A stretch of 39,509 bases of DNA from Amycolatopsis orientalis DSM 43388 (GTDB lineage Bacteria > Actinomycetota > Actinomycetes > Mycobacteriales > Pseudonocardiaceae). The notes under the pieces are model-generated. The model was given only the letters and a program-made list of their open reading frames with translations. It was not told the origin of the DNA and did no database searches. The stretch is from assembly GCF_000411975.1 (NCBI RefSeq), contig NZ_ASXG01000065.1, positions 1 to 39,509 of the forward strand. The letters are read 5' to 3'. Made by a program: the position numbers and the translations under genes. This document shows, piece after piece, positions 1-8,868 of this stretch. The first letter of the stretch is position 1, and every line of letters begins with the position of its first letter.

Positions 1-61
1 GCAACCGGCAGCAAGCCCACCAGCCTCCCTCGGCGGCCTGAGGTTGACAGAGGGTGTCTCA
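1..61. other. window edge, no gene seen
   Basis: This short stretch lies downstream of the minus-strand enolase-superfamily gene. I see no gene, convincing hairpin or promoter here. Confidence 0.5.
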
Positions 62-1171
62 TCAGCCCTCCTGGACCGCGTATTCGGCGGCCGCGTCGGC
101 GTGCAGACGCAGCCCGTGCCCGGCAGTGGACATCGACGGGGCGACCCGGCCGCCGCTGGGATCGAGGCCGCCGTAGAACAGTTCCCGTTCGATCCGGTCG
201 TGGTCGGCGAACCATTCGAGGTGCCGGAAATTCGGGGTCGCCGCGGCCGCGTGCGCGGACAGATTCGGCGCGCAGTGCGCGGAGACTTCGCGGTTCGCGG
301 CAGCGGCCAGCGCGGCGACGCGACGCCATTCCGTGTAGCCGCCGCACCGCGTCACGTCGACCTGGAGGCAGTCCACCGAAGGCAGCATCCGCGCGAAGTA
401 CGGCAGGTCGTAGCCGTATTCGCCGGCCGCGATGTCCGGTCCGTCCGGCGTGCGCAGCTGCGCGAGCCCGGGCAGATCGTCGCTGGACACCGGCTCCTCG
501 AACCAGGTCACGCCGAACTCCCGCAACGTTTTCGCGATCCGGCGGGCCCGGCCGACCGAGTAGCCGCCGTTCGCGTCCACGTACAGCGCGGCGTCGTCCC
601 CGATCGTCTCCCGCGCCAGCCGGACGCGGCCGATGTCGCGGGCGACCGCGGAGCCCCAGGACTCGCCGATCTTGATCTTCACCCGCGGAATGCGCTGCTT
701 GCGGACCCAGTGGTCGAGCTGGGCGACCAGCTCGTCGTCGTCCTGGGAGGTGAAGCCGCCGCTGCCGTAGAGCTCGACCTCGTCGTGCACCCGGCCGAGC
801 AGCCGGCTCAGCGGAACGTCGAGCAGCCGCGCGGCGGCGTCCCAGATCGCGATGTCCACAGCGGACAGCGCACAAGAGACCAGACCGACGCGGCCGAGGT
901 TGCGGATCGCGTGCTGCATGGCGGTCCAGCACGCGGGCGGATCCAGTGCCGGCTTGCCCACGACCGCGGAGGCCAGTTTGCCCTCGATCAGCGGGACGCA
1001 GGAGAAATCGGCGTACGTCCAGCCGAGTCCGTCGGCGCCGCCGGCCCGCACCCGGGCCACGACCAGCGTCGTGGAGTCCCAGGCGAGCGTGCCGTCGGCC
1101 TCCGGCGAGGGAGTCGGCACCCGGTAGGCGCGCGCGTCGATCCGTTCGATGTGCGGAGCCGCGACGGTCAC
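62..1171 (-). CDS. mandelate racemase/muconate lactonizing enzyme family protein (enolase superfamily)
   Basis: 369 residues, close to the usual family length. It carries the enolase-superfamily catalytic set: a KxK motif (K165, K167), the metal ligand series D199 (VDANGG), E225/E226 (WFEEP) and E251 (AAGEYG), and a histidine in SAHCAPNLSAH near 299-307. Such enzymes abstract a proton alpha to a carboxylate using Mg2+, typically for sugar-acid dehydration or racemisation. The substrate cannot be read from sequence. The GTG start at 1171 overlaps the stop of the upstream ThDP enzyme gene in a GTGA arrangement, so the two are probably translationally coupled. The longer open frame upstream of this GTG is only the shadow of that gene. 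Confidence 0.9.
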   Translation of the reverse strand: MTVAAPHIERIDARAYRVPTPSPEADGTLAWDSTTLVVARVRAGGADGLGWTYADFSCVPLIEGKLASAVVGKPALDPPACWTAMQHAIRNLGRVGLVSCALSAVDIAIWDAAARLLDVPLSRLLGRVHDEVELYGSGGFTSQDDDELVAQLDHWVRKQRIPRVKIKIGESWGSAVARDIGRVRLARETIGDDAALYVDANGGYSVGRARRIAKTLREFGVTWFEEPVSSDDLPGLAQLRTPDGPDIAAGEYGYDLPYFARMLPSVDCLQVDVTRCGGYTEWRRVAALAAAANREVSAHCAPNLSAHAAAATPNFRHLEWFADHDRIERELFYGGLDPSGGRVAPSMSTAGHGLRLHADAAAEYAVQEG

Positions 1172-2961
1172 CGCGACCGTCCGGGCAGGAACTCCTGCAG
1201 CTTCGTCTTCGCGCCCTGGAACATCAGGTGGAACGCTTCGGGATCGCCCTTGAGGACCGACTCGGTCACGGATTTCATCTGCTCGAACGTCGCGTGCGGC
1301 GGAATCGGCGGCACCTCGGCGTCGCACCGCACGTCGAGCACGGTCGGCCGGTCCGCGGCGAACGCGGTCCGCCACGCCGAAGCGAGGTCGCCCGGCTCGT
1401 CCACGTTGACGCCTTCGAGGCCGATGCTGCGCGCGAATCCGGCGTAGTCGACGTCCGGCAGCGACTGCGATTCCTCGAACTTCGGCGCGCCGCCCATCGC
1501 CCGCAGCTCCCAGGTGACCTGGTTGAGGTCGTTGTTGTGGAACACGCAGACGATGCACCGCGGGTCCGTCCACAGCCCCTGGTAGCGGGCGATGGTGATC
1601 AGCTCGGCCATCCCGTTCATCTGCATCGCGCCGTCGCCGACCAGCGCGATCGCCGGCCGGTCGGGATGCGCGAACTTGGCCCCGATCGCGTACGGCACGC
1701 CGGGGCCCATCGTCGCGAGCGTGCCCGACAGCGTGCTGCGGATGCCTTCGCGGATCCGGAGATTGCGCGCGTACCAGTTGGTCGACGAGCCCGAATCGGC
1801 GGTGACCATCGCGTCGCCCGGGATCTGCCGGGACAGCTCGTGCACGATCCGCATCGGGTTGACCGGTTTCGCGTCGACCTCCGCTTGCTGGTCCATCGTG
1901 GTCCACCAGTCGGCGACGTTCTTCTCGATTTTCTCGCGCCACGAACGGTTTTCGGTCCGGTTCAGCTTCGGCAGCAGGGCGCGCAGGGTCGCCGCGGCGT
2001 CGCCGACGAGGTTGACCTCGGTGGGGTAGCGCATGCCGATGAACCGGCCGTCGAGGTCGATCTGCACCGCGCGGGCCTGGCCGTACTCCGGCAGGAACTG
2101 GCTGTACGGGAAATTCGAGCCGACGATCAGCAGCGTGTCGCAGTCGCGCATCATCTCGTAGCTCGGCCGGGTGCCCAGCAACCCGATCGCGCCGGTCACG
2201 TACGGCAGGTCGTCGGGGAGGACATCCTTGCCCAGCAACGCTTTCGCCACCCCGGCCCCGGTGCGGTCCGCGACCTGCTTCACCTCGTCGACCGCCTTGC
2301 GGGCGCCCTGCCCGACGAGGATCGCGACCTTCTCCCCGGCGTTGAGCACGTCGGCGGCCTCGCTGATCGCGGGTTCCGGCGGCACCGGATTGGGCCACGC
2401 GGTCCCGGGCGGGCTCGACGGCATCTGCTTGAACGCGTGCTGCGGCGGTTCGTACGGCTCTTCCTGCAGGTCCGCCGGGATGATCAGCGCGGTCGGCGTG
2501 CGAGACGCCTGCGCGACCCGGAACGCCCGGTCGAGCGCGTTGGGCAACTGCTCGGCGACGTTCACCTCGATGCAGTACTCGTTCGCCACGTCCCGGTACA
2601 GCGCCTGGAGTTCGACTTCCTGCTGGTAGCTGCCGCCCATCGCGGTGCGCGCCGTCTGCCCGACGATCGCGACGACCGGCACGTGGTCGAGTTTCGCGTC
2701 GTAAAGCCCGTTCAGCAGGTGGATCGCCCCCGGCCCGGAGGTCGCCATGCACACGCCGACGGCACCGCTGAACTTCGCGTAGCCGACCGCGGAGAAGGCG
2801 GCCATCTCCTCGTGCCGGGCCTGGACGAAGCGCGGCTGGTTGTCCGCCTTGCCGAAGGAGGCGACGAGACCGTTGATCCCGTCCCCGGGGTACGCGAACA
2901 CCTGTTCCACGCCCCAGTCACGCAGCCGCGAAAGCAGGTAATCGCCGACGGTCTCGGTCAT
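1168..2961 (-). CDS. thiamine-diphosphate-dependent enzyme, pyruvate oxidase/pyruvate dehydrogenase (quinone) type
   Basis: 597 residues with the three-domain layout of the acetolactate synthase/pyruvate oxidase family. The N-terminal Pyr domain has the catalytic glutamate E51 in ARHEEMAAF. A central nucleotide-binding domain follows. The C-terminal PP domain has GDGAMQMNGM followed about 28 residues later by HNNDLNQ, the ThDP/Mg binding motif. It most resembles the PoxB/YdaP branch, which decarboxylates pyruvate to acetate with FAD, rather than biosynthetic IlvB; no IlvN lies nearby. The ATG at 2961 starts the conserved MTETVGDYLLSRL segment. A weak stress-type promoter (GTGT-N16-GGGTAG, minus strand, 2995-3020) lies just upstream. 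Confidence 0.88.
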   Translation of the reverse strand: MTETVGDYLLSRLRDWGVEQVFAYPGDGINGLVASFGKADNQPRFVQARHEEMAAFSAVGYAKFSGAVGVCMATSGPGAIHLLNGLYDAKLDHVPVVAIVGQTARTAMGGSYQQEVELQALYRDVANEYCIEVNVAEQLPNALDRAFRVAQASRTPTALIIPADLQEEPYEPPQHAFKQMPSSPPGTAWPNPVPPEPAISEAADVLNAGEKVAILVGQGARKAVDEVKQVADRTGAGVAKALLGKDVLPDDLPYVTGAIGLLGTRPSYEMMRDCDTLLIVGSNFPYSQFLPEYGQARAVQIDLDGRFIGMRYPTEVNLVGDAAATLRALLPKLNRTENRSWREKIEKNVADWWTTMDQQAEVDAKPVNPMRIVHELSRQIPGDAMVTADSGSSTNWYARNLRIREGIRSTLSGTLATMGPGVPYAIGAKFAHPDRPAIALVGDGAMQMNGMAELITIARYQGLWTDPRCIVCVFHNNDLNQVTWELRAMGGAPKFEESQSLPDVDYAGFARSIGLEGVNVDEPGDLASAWRTAFAADRPTVLDVRCDAEVPPIPPHATFEQMKSVTESVLKGDPEAFHLMFQGAKTKLQEFLPGRSR

Positions 2962-3014
2962 GACAAGTCCTCCCGTGCGTTGAGTCTTCCCCGGCTACCC
3001 GGAGGCCGGGGGCG

Positions 3015-4826
3015 TTACACGTCGTCGCGCAGCCCCTGTTCCGGCCCGGTCGCGTTGGTGGTGGTTTCCGCGCCGTCGAGGTGGCGCGCGGTGTTGACGA
3101 GCCCGACCATGCTGAAGGCCTGCGGCATGTTTCCCAGCTGCCTTCCGGCGGCCGCGTCGTATTCCTCGCTCAGCAGCCCGACGTCGTTGCGGACCGCCAG
3201 CATCTGCTCGAAAACCTCGATGGCTTCCTCGGTGCGGCCGGTGCCGTGCAATGCGTCGGCGAGCCAGAAACTGCACGGCAGGAACGCGCCTTCGCCGCCG
3301 CGCAATTCGCTCGTGCGAGGGTCGGCGTCCGGATCGAACCGATGGACGAAACCGTTGCGGGACAGCTCTTTCCGCACCGCGTCGACAGTTCCGCGCACCC
3401 GGGGATCGCTGCCGGGGAGGAAGCCGACGCGGGGGATGAGCAGCAAGGCGGCGTCGAGGCCGCGCGAACCGTAGAACTGGGTGAAAGTGTTGCGTTCGGC
3501 GTCGAAACCCTCGCGGCAGACTTCTTCGTGAATGCGGTCGCGCAGCGCCCGCCAGCGGTCGACTGGCCCGTCGAGTTCGTGGCGTTCCACCGTGCGGACG
3601 GCGCGGTCGACGCCCGCCCACGCCATGACCTTGGAATGCACGAAATGCTGCGGTTCGCCGCGTACTTCCCACAGGCTGCGGTCAGGCTGATCCCAGTGGC
3701 TTTCGAGGAAATCGAGCAATCCGCGTTGCAGGTCCCAGGCCGGATGGATCACCGGAAGCCCGGCTTCGCGCACGAGGTGCAGACCGTCGAGCGCTTCGCC
3801 CCACACGTCGAGCTGGATCTGCCCGGCCGCGGCGTTCCCGATGCGCACCGGGGCCGAACCGGCGTACCCGTCCAGCCAGTCCAAAGTGGACTCCGGAACC
3901 CGGCGGGAACCGTCGAGCCCGTAGAGGACCTGGAGTTGCGCGGGATCCCCCGCCGCCGCGCGCACGAGCCATTCGCGCCACGCTCGCGCCTCGTCCGGAT
4001 AGCCGGTGCCGACGAGGGCTTGCAGGGTGAAGGTGGCGTCGCGCAGCCAGCAGTAGCGGTAGTCCCAGTTGCGTTCGCCGCCGAGCTTTTCCGGCAGCGA
4101 CGTCGTGGGCGCGGCGAGGATGCCGCCGGTCGGTTCGTAGGTCAGCGCCTTCAGGGTGATCAGCGCCCGCCGCACCGCGCCGGGCCACCGGCCGTCGTAC
4201 CGGCAGCGGCTGATCCAGTCCGCCCAGAACCGTTCGGTGTGCGCCAGCGCTTTCTCGGCGTCCGCCGGCTCGGGCCGTTCCTGGTAGGAGGCGTGGTAGG
4301 TCAGCACGAACGGCACGCGCTCGCCCTCGGCCACGGTGAACTCGGCCCGCCCCTCGGCGGACACGTCGACCGGCGTGGTCAGCCGGACCGCGTCCGGGCC
4401 GGCGACCGCGTCGAATCGTCCGTCGAGATGCCGCATCCAGGGCCGCACCGACCCGTAGTCGAACCGCGGCCGCAGGCAAGTCCGCATCGGGACTCGGCCG
4501 CGCAGTCCTTCGACGATCCGGACCAGATCAGCCGCCCCGTCGCGCGGCGGCATGAAATCGAGCACGCGCACGGCACCGTCGGCGGTCTCCCACTCGCTGG
4601 CGAGAACGAGGGAATCGCCGACGTAGGCACGGCGGGTCGCCGGTCCGCCGTCCGCGGGCCCGAGCTGCCACACCCCCGCGCTTTCGTCGTGCAGGAGCGC
4701 GGCGAAGCACGCGGGGGAGTCGAACCGCGGCAGGCACAGCCACTCGACCGCACCTTCCCGCGACACCAGCGCCGCGGTGTGCAAGTCGCCGAGCAGCGCG
4801 TAATCCTCGATCGGGCGCTGGTTCAT
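3015..4826 (-). CDS. glycoside hydrolase family 15 protein (glucoamylase/trehalase-like)
   Basis: 603 residues, typical for bacterial GH15 proteins. The N-terminal beta-sandwich region begins IEDYALLGDLHTAALVSREG, and the (alpha/alpha)6 domain contains RNWDYRYCWLRD (252-263). Probable catalytic glutamates are E387/E391 in WEVRGEP and a second in the EEYD...GNMPQAF segment near 555-575. Actinobacterial members include alpha,alpha-trehalases as well as glucoamylases, so the substrate is uncertain. No signal peptide is visible, which suggests cytoplasmic action on trehalose or maltodextrin. It starts 10 bases after the stop of the small basic protein gene, on the same strand, so the two could share a transcript. 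Confidence 0.9.
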   Translation of the reverse strand: MNQRPIEDYALLGDLHTAALVSREGAVEWLCLPRFDSPACFAALLHDESAGVWQLGPADGGPATRRAYVGDSLVLASEWETADGAVRVLDFMPPRDGAADLVRIVEGLRGRVPMRTCLRPRFDYGSVRPWMRHLDGRFDAVAGPDAVRLTTPVDVSAEGRAEFTVAEGERVPFVLTYHASYQERPEPADAEKALAHTERFWADWISRCRYDGRWPGAVRRALITLKALTYEPTGGILAAPTTSLPEKLGGERNWDYRYCWLRDATFTLQALVGTGYPDEARAWREWLVRAAAGDPAQLQVLYGLDGSRRVPESTLDWLDGYAGSAPVRIGNAAAGQIQLDVWGEALDGLHLVREAGLPVIHPAWDLQRGLLDFLESHWDQPDRSLWEVRGEPQHFVHSKVMAWAGVDRAVRTVERHELDGPVDRWRALRDRIHEEVCREGFDAERNTFTQFYGSRGLDAALLLIPRVGFLPGSDPRVRGTVDAVRKELSRNGFVHRFDPDADPRTSELRGGEGAFLPCSFWLADALHGTGRTEEAIEVFEQMLAVRNDVGLLSEEYDAAAGRQLGNMPQAFSMVGLVNTARHLDGAETTTNATGPEQGLRDDV

Positions 4827-4836
4827 CGCAGCGGAG

Positions 4837-5172
4837 TCAGTCCCGGCCGAGCGCCTTCGCCAGTTCCTTCTTGGTCATCGTGGACCGGCCGTGGATATTG
4901 CGCTTCTTGGCCTCGTTGTACAGCTGGTCGCGCGTCGGCCCGCCCGGGCCGAGCCGCTTGCCGGAGCGCTGCCCGCCGCGTTTCTGCGGCGATTTGTCCC
5001 GCAGCGAAGTCTTGCTCGCGCGGTCCGATTCGCCCGATTGCGCCCGGTTCTTGTTCACCGTGCGGGCGGCGATCTCCTTCGCGCGCTTCTTGCTCGCGCC
5101 GCGCTCTTCCTGCGACTCCTCGATGTGCTGGTACTGCCGTTCGCGTTTCGAACTCCAAGCCTGCTGCGGCAT
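4837..5172 (-). CDS. small basic protein with C-terminal Rho-N/SAP-like module
   Basis: 111 residues, very rich in Lys, Arg, Gln and Ser. It begins MPQQAWSSKRERQYQHIEES, a form often annotated as plasmid-stabilisation-like protein. The C-terminal 35 residues (TRDQLYNEAKKRNIHGRSTM) form a helix-extended-helix element resembling Rho-N/SAP DNA- or RNA-binding folds. The same pattern closes the Ku protein at 7230-8153. The ATG at 5172 is chosen over a GTG/ATG further upstream because a GGAAGGAG ribosome-binding site sits just before it. A stress-type promoter (GTTT-N15-GGGCAA) lies 34-58 bases upstream. Nucleic-acid binding is inference. Confidence 0.8.
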   Translation of the reverse strand: MPQQAWSSKRERQYQHIEESQEERGASKKRAKEIAARTVNKNRAQSGESDRASKTSLRDKSPQKRGGQRSGKRLGPGGPTRDQLYNEAKKRNIHGRSTMTKKELAKALGRD

Positions 5173-5205
5173 CCCAGTCTCCTTCCGCCGTTCTTGATCC
5201 CCGGA

Positions 5206-5230
5206 TTGCCCGCGCCGCCGGGACGGAAAC
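5206..5230 (-). promoter_or_regulatory. sigma-B/F-like promoter for the small basic protein gene
   Basis: Read on the minus strand, GTTT (5230-5227) is followed after 15 bases by GGGCAA (5211-5206). This is one mismatch from the GTTT-N15-GGGTAA form seen elsewhere in the window, and it is correctly placed for the gene starting at 5172. Confidence 0.45.
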
Positions 5231-5236
5231 ATCGCG

Positions 5237-5260
5237 GTTCGCCGCGGCCGGAACGGGTAC
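5237..5260 (+). promoter_or_regulatory. sigma-B/F-like promoter for aconitase
   Basis: GTTC (5237-5240), 14 bases, then GGGTAC (5255-5260). The aconitase GTG is at 5271, only 10 bases beyond the -10 element, so a transcript from here would be nearly leaderless. The element lies back to back with the minus-strand promoter of the small basic protein. Confidence 0.45.
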
Positions 5261-5270
5261 CCGGTCGCGA

Positions 5271-7223
5271 GTGGGACGCGAACAGACTCTCGCCGGACGG
5301 CTGCTGGCGCAGCACCTGGTCGCCGGCCGGCTCGAACCAGGGACCGAAATCGGCCTGCGGGTCGATCAGACGCTGACCCAGGACGCCACGGGCACGCTCG
5401 TGATGCAGGAACTCGAGGCGCTCGGGCTCGACCGCGCGCGGACCGAGCTGAGCGTCCAGTACGTCGACCACAACCTGCTGCAGGCCGACGAGAAGAACGC
5501 CGAGGACCACGCGTACCTGCGCTCCGCGTGCCGCCGGTTCGGGCTGTGGTTCTCCAAGGCGGGCAACGGGGTGTCGCATCCGACGCACATGGAGCGGTTC
5601 GGCGTGCCGGGCAAGAGCCTTGCCGGCTCGGATTCGCACACGTGTGCGGCCGGCGCGCTGGGCATGCTCGCCGTCGGCGTCGGCGGCCTCGAGGTGGCGC
5701 TGGCCATCGCCGGTGAGCCGCTCTACCTGCGCATGCCGGAGATCTGGGGGATCCGGTTGGAGAACGAGCTGCCGCCGTGGGTCTCGGCGAAGGACGTCGT
5801 GCTGGAAATGCTGCGCCGGCACGGCGTGAGCGGAGGACGGCACCGGATCATCGAGTACCACGGGCCGGGCCTGGCCTGCCTGAGCGCGATGGACCGGCAC
5901 GTGATCGCCAACATGGGCGCCGAGCTGGGGGCGACCGCGACCGTGTTCCCCGCGGACGAGGCGATCCGCGCGTTCCTGCGGGCGGAAGGGCGCGAACACG
6001 ACTTCCGCGACCTGCGCGCCGGCCGGGACGCTTCCTACGACGTCGAAGACGAGATCGATCTGTCCACTGTGGAGCCGTTGGTGGCGAAGCCGTCTTCGCC
6101 GGGCAACGTGGTGCCGGTGCGCGAGGTGTCCGGAACGCCGGTCGGGCAGGTCGTGCTCGGCTCGTCGGCCAACCCCGGGTTCCGGGACTTCGCCGTCGCC
6201 GCGGCCGTCGTCCGGGGCAGGCAGACGGCCGATTCGGTCAGCTTCGACGTCAACCCGACGTCGCGGCAGATCCTCGTCGAACTGGCCCGCAGCGGGCACC
6301 TCACCGACCTCGTCGCGGCCGGCGCCCGCGTGCACCAGGCGGGCTGCCTCGGCTGCATCGGGATGGGCCAGGCGCCCGCTCCCGGCACGAACTCGCTGCG
6401 CACCTTCCCGCGGAACTTCCCCGGCCGGTCCGGCACCGCGGACGACGCGGTGTGGCTGTGCTCGCCGGAGACCGCGGCGGTGTCCGCGCTGACCGGCGTG
6501 CTGACCGATCCGCGCGACTACGCCACCGCCCACCACCTCGCGCACCCGCGCGTCGCCGGACCGGCCCGTTCGGCGGCCGACCCGCGCGTCTTCGCCGCTC
6601 CGCTGCCCGAGGACGAGGCCCGGCACGAGGAACTGGTGAAGGGGCCGAACGTCGCCGGGCTGCCGGACTTCGACCCGCTGCCGGACGAGATTGAGGGCCC
6701 AGTCCTGCTCAAGGCCGGGGACAACGTGTCGACCGACGAGATCTCGCCCGCCGGGGCTCGCGCCCTGCCGTACCGCTCGAACATCCCGAAGCTGGCCGAG
6801 TTCACGTTCACCCGGATCGACGAGGACTACCCGAAGCGCGCGGCGGAGGGCTCGGCGCATTTCGTGGTGGCGGGCGAGAACTACGGACAGGGCTCGTCGC
6901 GCGAGCACGCCGCGATCACCGCCCGGTACCTGGGCCTGCGCGTGGTGCTGGCCCGCTCGTTCGCCCGGATCCACTGGCAGAACCTGGTCAACTTCGGCGT
7001 GCTGCCGCTGGAGTTCGCCGACGCCGAGGACAGCGAGAAGGTCGAGCGCGACGACGTGCTGGCGGTGTCCGGGCTGCACCGGCTGGCCGAGACGGCGGAG
7101 TTCGTCGTCCGCAACCGGACCCGGGACGAGGAATACCGCGCGCGGCACCAGTTGTCCCCGCGCCAAGTCGACGTGCTGCTGGCCGGCGGGCGGATCCCGC
7201 AGCTGGCGCGGGCGCTGCACTGA
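5271..7223 (+). CDS. aconitate hydratase (aconitase/isopropylmalate dehydratase superfamily)
   Basis: 650 residues. The catalytic large domain contains the three 4Fe-4S ligands: C125 in SDSHTCAAG, and C359 and C362 in GCLGCIGMG. The substrate-binding swivel domain is fused at the C-terminus (GDNVSTDEISPAG, then GENYGQGSSREHAA). The length and organisation fit the shorter putative-aconitase branch rather than the roughly 900-residue AcnA typical of actinomycete TCA cycles. It may therefore be a second aconitase or act on a related hydroxy-tricarboxylate. GTG 5271 is the first start giving the conserved GREQTLAGRLLAQHL opening; frame upstream of it is a shadow. It converges with ku, with a 6-base gap. 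Confidence 0.88.
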   Translation: MGREQTLAGRLLAQHLVAGRLEPGTEIGLRVDQTLTQDATGTLVMQELEALGLDRARTELSVQYVDHNLLQADEKNAEDHAYLRSACRRFGLWFSKAGNGVSHPTHMERFGVPGKSLAGSDSHTCAAGALGMLAVGVGGLEVALAIAGEPLYLRMPEIWGIRLENELPPWVSAKDVVLEMLRRHGVSGGRHRIIEYHGPGLACLSAMDRHVIANMGAELGATATVFPADEAIRAFLRAEGREHDFRDLRAGRDASYDVEDEIDLSTVEPLVAKPSSPGNVVPVREVSGTPVGQVVLGSSANPGFRDFAVAAAVVRGRQTADSVSFDVNPTSRQILVELARSGHLTDLVAAGARVHQAGCLGCIGMGQAPAPGTNSLRTFPRNFPGRSGTADDAVWLCSPETAAVSALTGVLTDPRDYATAHHLAHPRVAGPARSAADPRVFAAPLPEDEARHEELVKGPNVAGLPDFDPLPDEIEGPVLLKAGDNVSTDEISPAGARALPYRSNIPKLAEFTFTRIDEDYPKRAAEGSAHFVVAGENYGQGSSREHAAITARYLGLRVVLARSFARIHWQNLVNFGVLPLEFADAEDSEKVERDDVLAVSGLHRLAETAEFVVRNRTRDEEYRARHQLSPRQVDVLLAGGRIPQLARALH

Positions 7224-7229
7224 CGGTGG

Positions 7230-8153
7230 TCAGGAGGCCTTGAGCGCGGCCTCCAGGTCGTCGCGGGACATCTTCGAGCGGCCCTTGATGTCGCGTTCCT
7301 TCGCGAGTTTCTGCAGCTCCGTCTTGGACAGCTCGGACAGGTCCGGAGTGCTCGATTTGCGGCTGTCCGAGCTGCGCGGCTTGCGGCTGCCGCGCACGCT
7401 GTTGGCCAGCGCCTCCATGAGGTCGACCACCTTCGTCGGCTGCTCCGGTTCGGCGGCGGGCGTGACGGTGTTGCCGGCCCGCTTGGCCTCGATCAGCTCG
7501 TCCACCCGCTCGCGGTAGGTGTCGCGGAACTCCTCAGGCTTCCACGGCTGCGACATCGCGTCGATCAGCTTGACCGCCAGGTCCAGTTCCTTGTCGTTGG
7601 TCTTGGCCTTGGCCGGCAGCTGCGGAACGTCTTTCGTGCTGCGCACCTCGGCGGCGTAATGCAGCGTGTTGAGCACGATCACGCCGTCGCCGGCCCGGGC
7701 GAGCGCCAGGTGTTCCCGGCCGTGGAAGACGAACTTCGCCACCGCCGCCTTGTCCCGGCGGGCGAGCGCGTCGAGCAGCAGCACGTACGGGCGCTGTGCC
7801 TCCTCCTTGGCCGGCGCGAGCCAGTAGGCGCGGTCGAAGTACACCGGGTCGACTTCCTCGAGGTCCACGAAGCTCTCCACCTCGAGCGAGCGCGACCGGC
7901 CCGGGGCGATCTCGTCGAGTTCCTTCTGCTCGACCAGCACGTACTCGTCGTCGCCGACCTCCCGGCCGCGGACGATGTCGTCGTAGGGCACCTCGTCGCC
8001 GGTCCGCTCGTTGACCCGCCGGTACCGGATGCGGTCCCGCGTTCCGCGCTGGAACTGCGTGAAGTGCACGGCGTGGTCCTCGACCGCTTTGTACATCCGC
8101 ACCGGGACGTTGACCAGCCCGAACGACAGCGACCCCTGCCAGACCGGACGCAT
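7230..8153 (-). CDS. ku: Ku protein, non-homologous end joining
   Basis: 307 residues. The start MRPVWQGSLSFGLVNVPVRMY and the core beta-barrel are diagnostic for bacterial Ku, which threads onto DNA double-strand ends as a homodimer and recruits LigD. No ligD is present in this window. The C-terminal tail (about 270-307) carries a SAP-like module (LSKTELQKLAKERDIKGRSK). It closely resembles the end of the small basic protein at 4837-5172. ATG 8153 has a strong GGAGGAAGGAG site just upstream. A stress-type promoter (GTTC-N14-GGGTAC) is placed 31-54 bases upstream, consistent with expression in stationary or stressed cells, when end joining matters most. Confidence 0.95.
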   Translation of the reverse strand: MRPVWQGSLSFGLVNVPVRMYKAVEDHAVHFTQFQRGTRDRIRYRRVNERTGDEVPYDDIVRGREVGDDEYVLVEQKELDEIAPGRSRSLEVESFVDLEEVDPVYFDRAYWLAPAKEEAQRPYVLLLDALARRDKAAVAKFVFHGREHLALARAGDGVIVLNTLHYAAEVRSTKDVPQLPAKAKTNDKELDLAVKLIDAMSQPWKPEEFRDTYRERVDELIEAKRAGNTVTPAAEPEQPTKVVDLMEALANSVRGSRKPRSSDSRKSSTPDLSELSKTELQKLAKERDIKGRSKMSRDDLEAALKAS

Positions 8154-8183
8154 CGGCGCTCCTTCCTCCCTGGTGCCCACCGG

Positions 8184-8207
8184 GTACCCAGAGCGGGCAT
8201 CGGGAAC
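8184..8207 (-). promoter_or_regulatory. sigma-B/F-like promoter for ku
   Basis: On the minus strand GTTC (8207-8204), 14 bases, GGGTAC (8189-8184), 31 bases upstream of the ku ATG. The facing plus-strand gene has a poorer match, GTGT-N16-GGGTAA at 8217-8242. Confidence 0.45.
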
Positions 8208-8253
8208 ACGGCGCCCGTGTAACCGAGGGTGAATCGGGGTAAGTGATCTCCCG

Positions 8254-8868
8254 ATGCGCATAAAACCTCGCGGAAGCCAGTTCTTCCAGCTGCTCGCGGA
8301 CGCGGCCGCGAACCTCGTCACCGCCACCGCGCTCCTGCGGGAACTCACCGAGGCCGCGCCCCCGGACCGGGAGGCCGTCGCGGCCCGGCTGCACGAGGTC
8401 GAACACGCCGGCGACGACCTGACCCACACCATCATGGTCGAGCTGAACAGCACGTTCGTCACGCCGTTCGACCGCGAGGACATCCAGGCGCTGGCCGCGC
8501 GGATCGACGACGTCCTCGACTTCCTGGACACCGCCGCCGACCTCGCCGTGCTCTACCGGCTCGACAAGTTCCCGCCGGGCACCGACGGGATGCTGCGGGT
8601 GCTGTGCCGCGCCGCGGAACTGACCGCCGAGTCCATGCCGGGGCTCGCGAAGGTCGGCGAGCTGTCGCCGTACTGGATCGAGATCAACGCGCTGGAGAAC
8701 GAGGCCGACCACACCTACCGGCGGATGCTCGCCGACCTCTTCCGGCCCGGGGCCGACGCGCTCGAGGTGCTCAAGGCGAAGGAAGTCGTCGAACAGTTCG
8801 AACTGGCGGCCGACGGCTTCGAGCACGTCGCGGACGTGGTGCAGACCATCGCGGTCAAGGAGTCCTGA
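8254..8868 (+). CDS. DUF47 (PhoU-like) phosphate transport regulator
   Basis: 204 residues, the normal length for DUF47 proteins, which are all-helical PhoU-like four-helix-bundle proteins that accompany PiT transporters. The acidic/histidine-rich segments EVEHAGDDLTHTIMVEL and LENEADHTYRRML are where PhoU-like proteins bind metal clusters. It sits directly before the PiT gene, whose start codon abuts this stop with no gap, so the two are one translational unit. The role in modulating phosphate uptake is inferred from family context. A short spacer with a weak GGGTAA -10-like element (8237-8242) precedes it. Confidence 0.9.
   Translation: MRIKPRGSQFFQLLADAAANLVTATALLRELTEAAPPDREAVAARLHEVEHAGDDLTHTIMVELNSTFVTPFDREDIQALAARIDDVLDFLDTAADLAVLYRLDKFPPGTDGMLRVLCRAAELTAESMPGLAKVGELSPYWIEINALENEADHTYRRMLADLFRPGADALEVLKAKEVVEQFELAADGFEHVADVVQTIAVKES

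Noticed and set aside
1172..2752. N-terminal extension of the enolase-superfamily gene
   Set aside because: It is the opposite-frame shadow of the ThDP enzyme; the true start is the GTG at 1171 overlapping that gene's stop.
3081..5270. N-terminal extension of aconitase through the GH15 region
   Set aside because: It reads antisense to GH15 and the small basic protein; the conserved aconitase sequence begins only at 5271.
7230..8153. LigD partner of Ku
   Set aside because: No ATP-dependent ligase or polymerase domain is encoded in the window.
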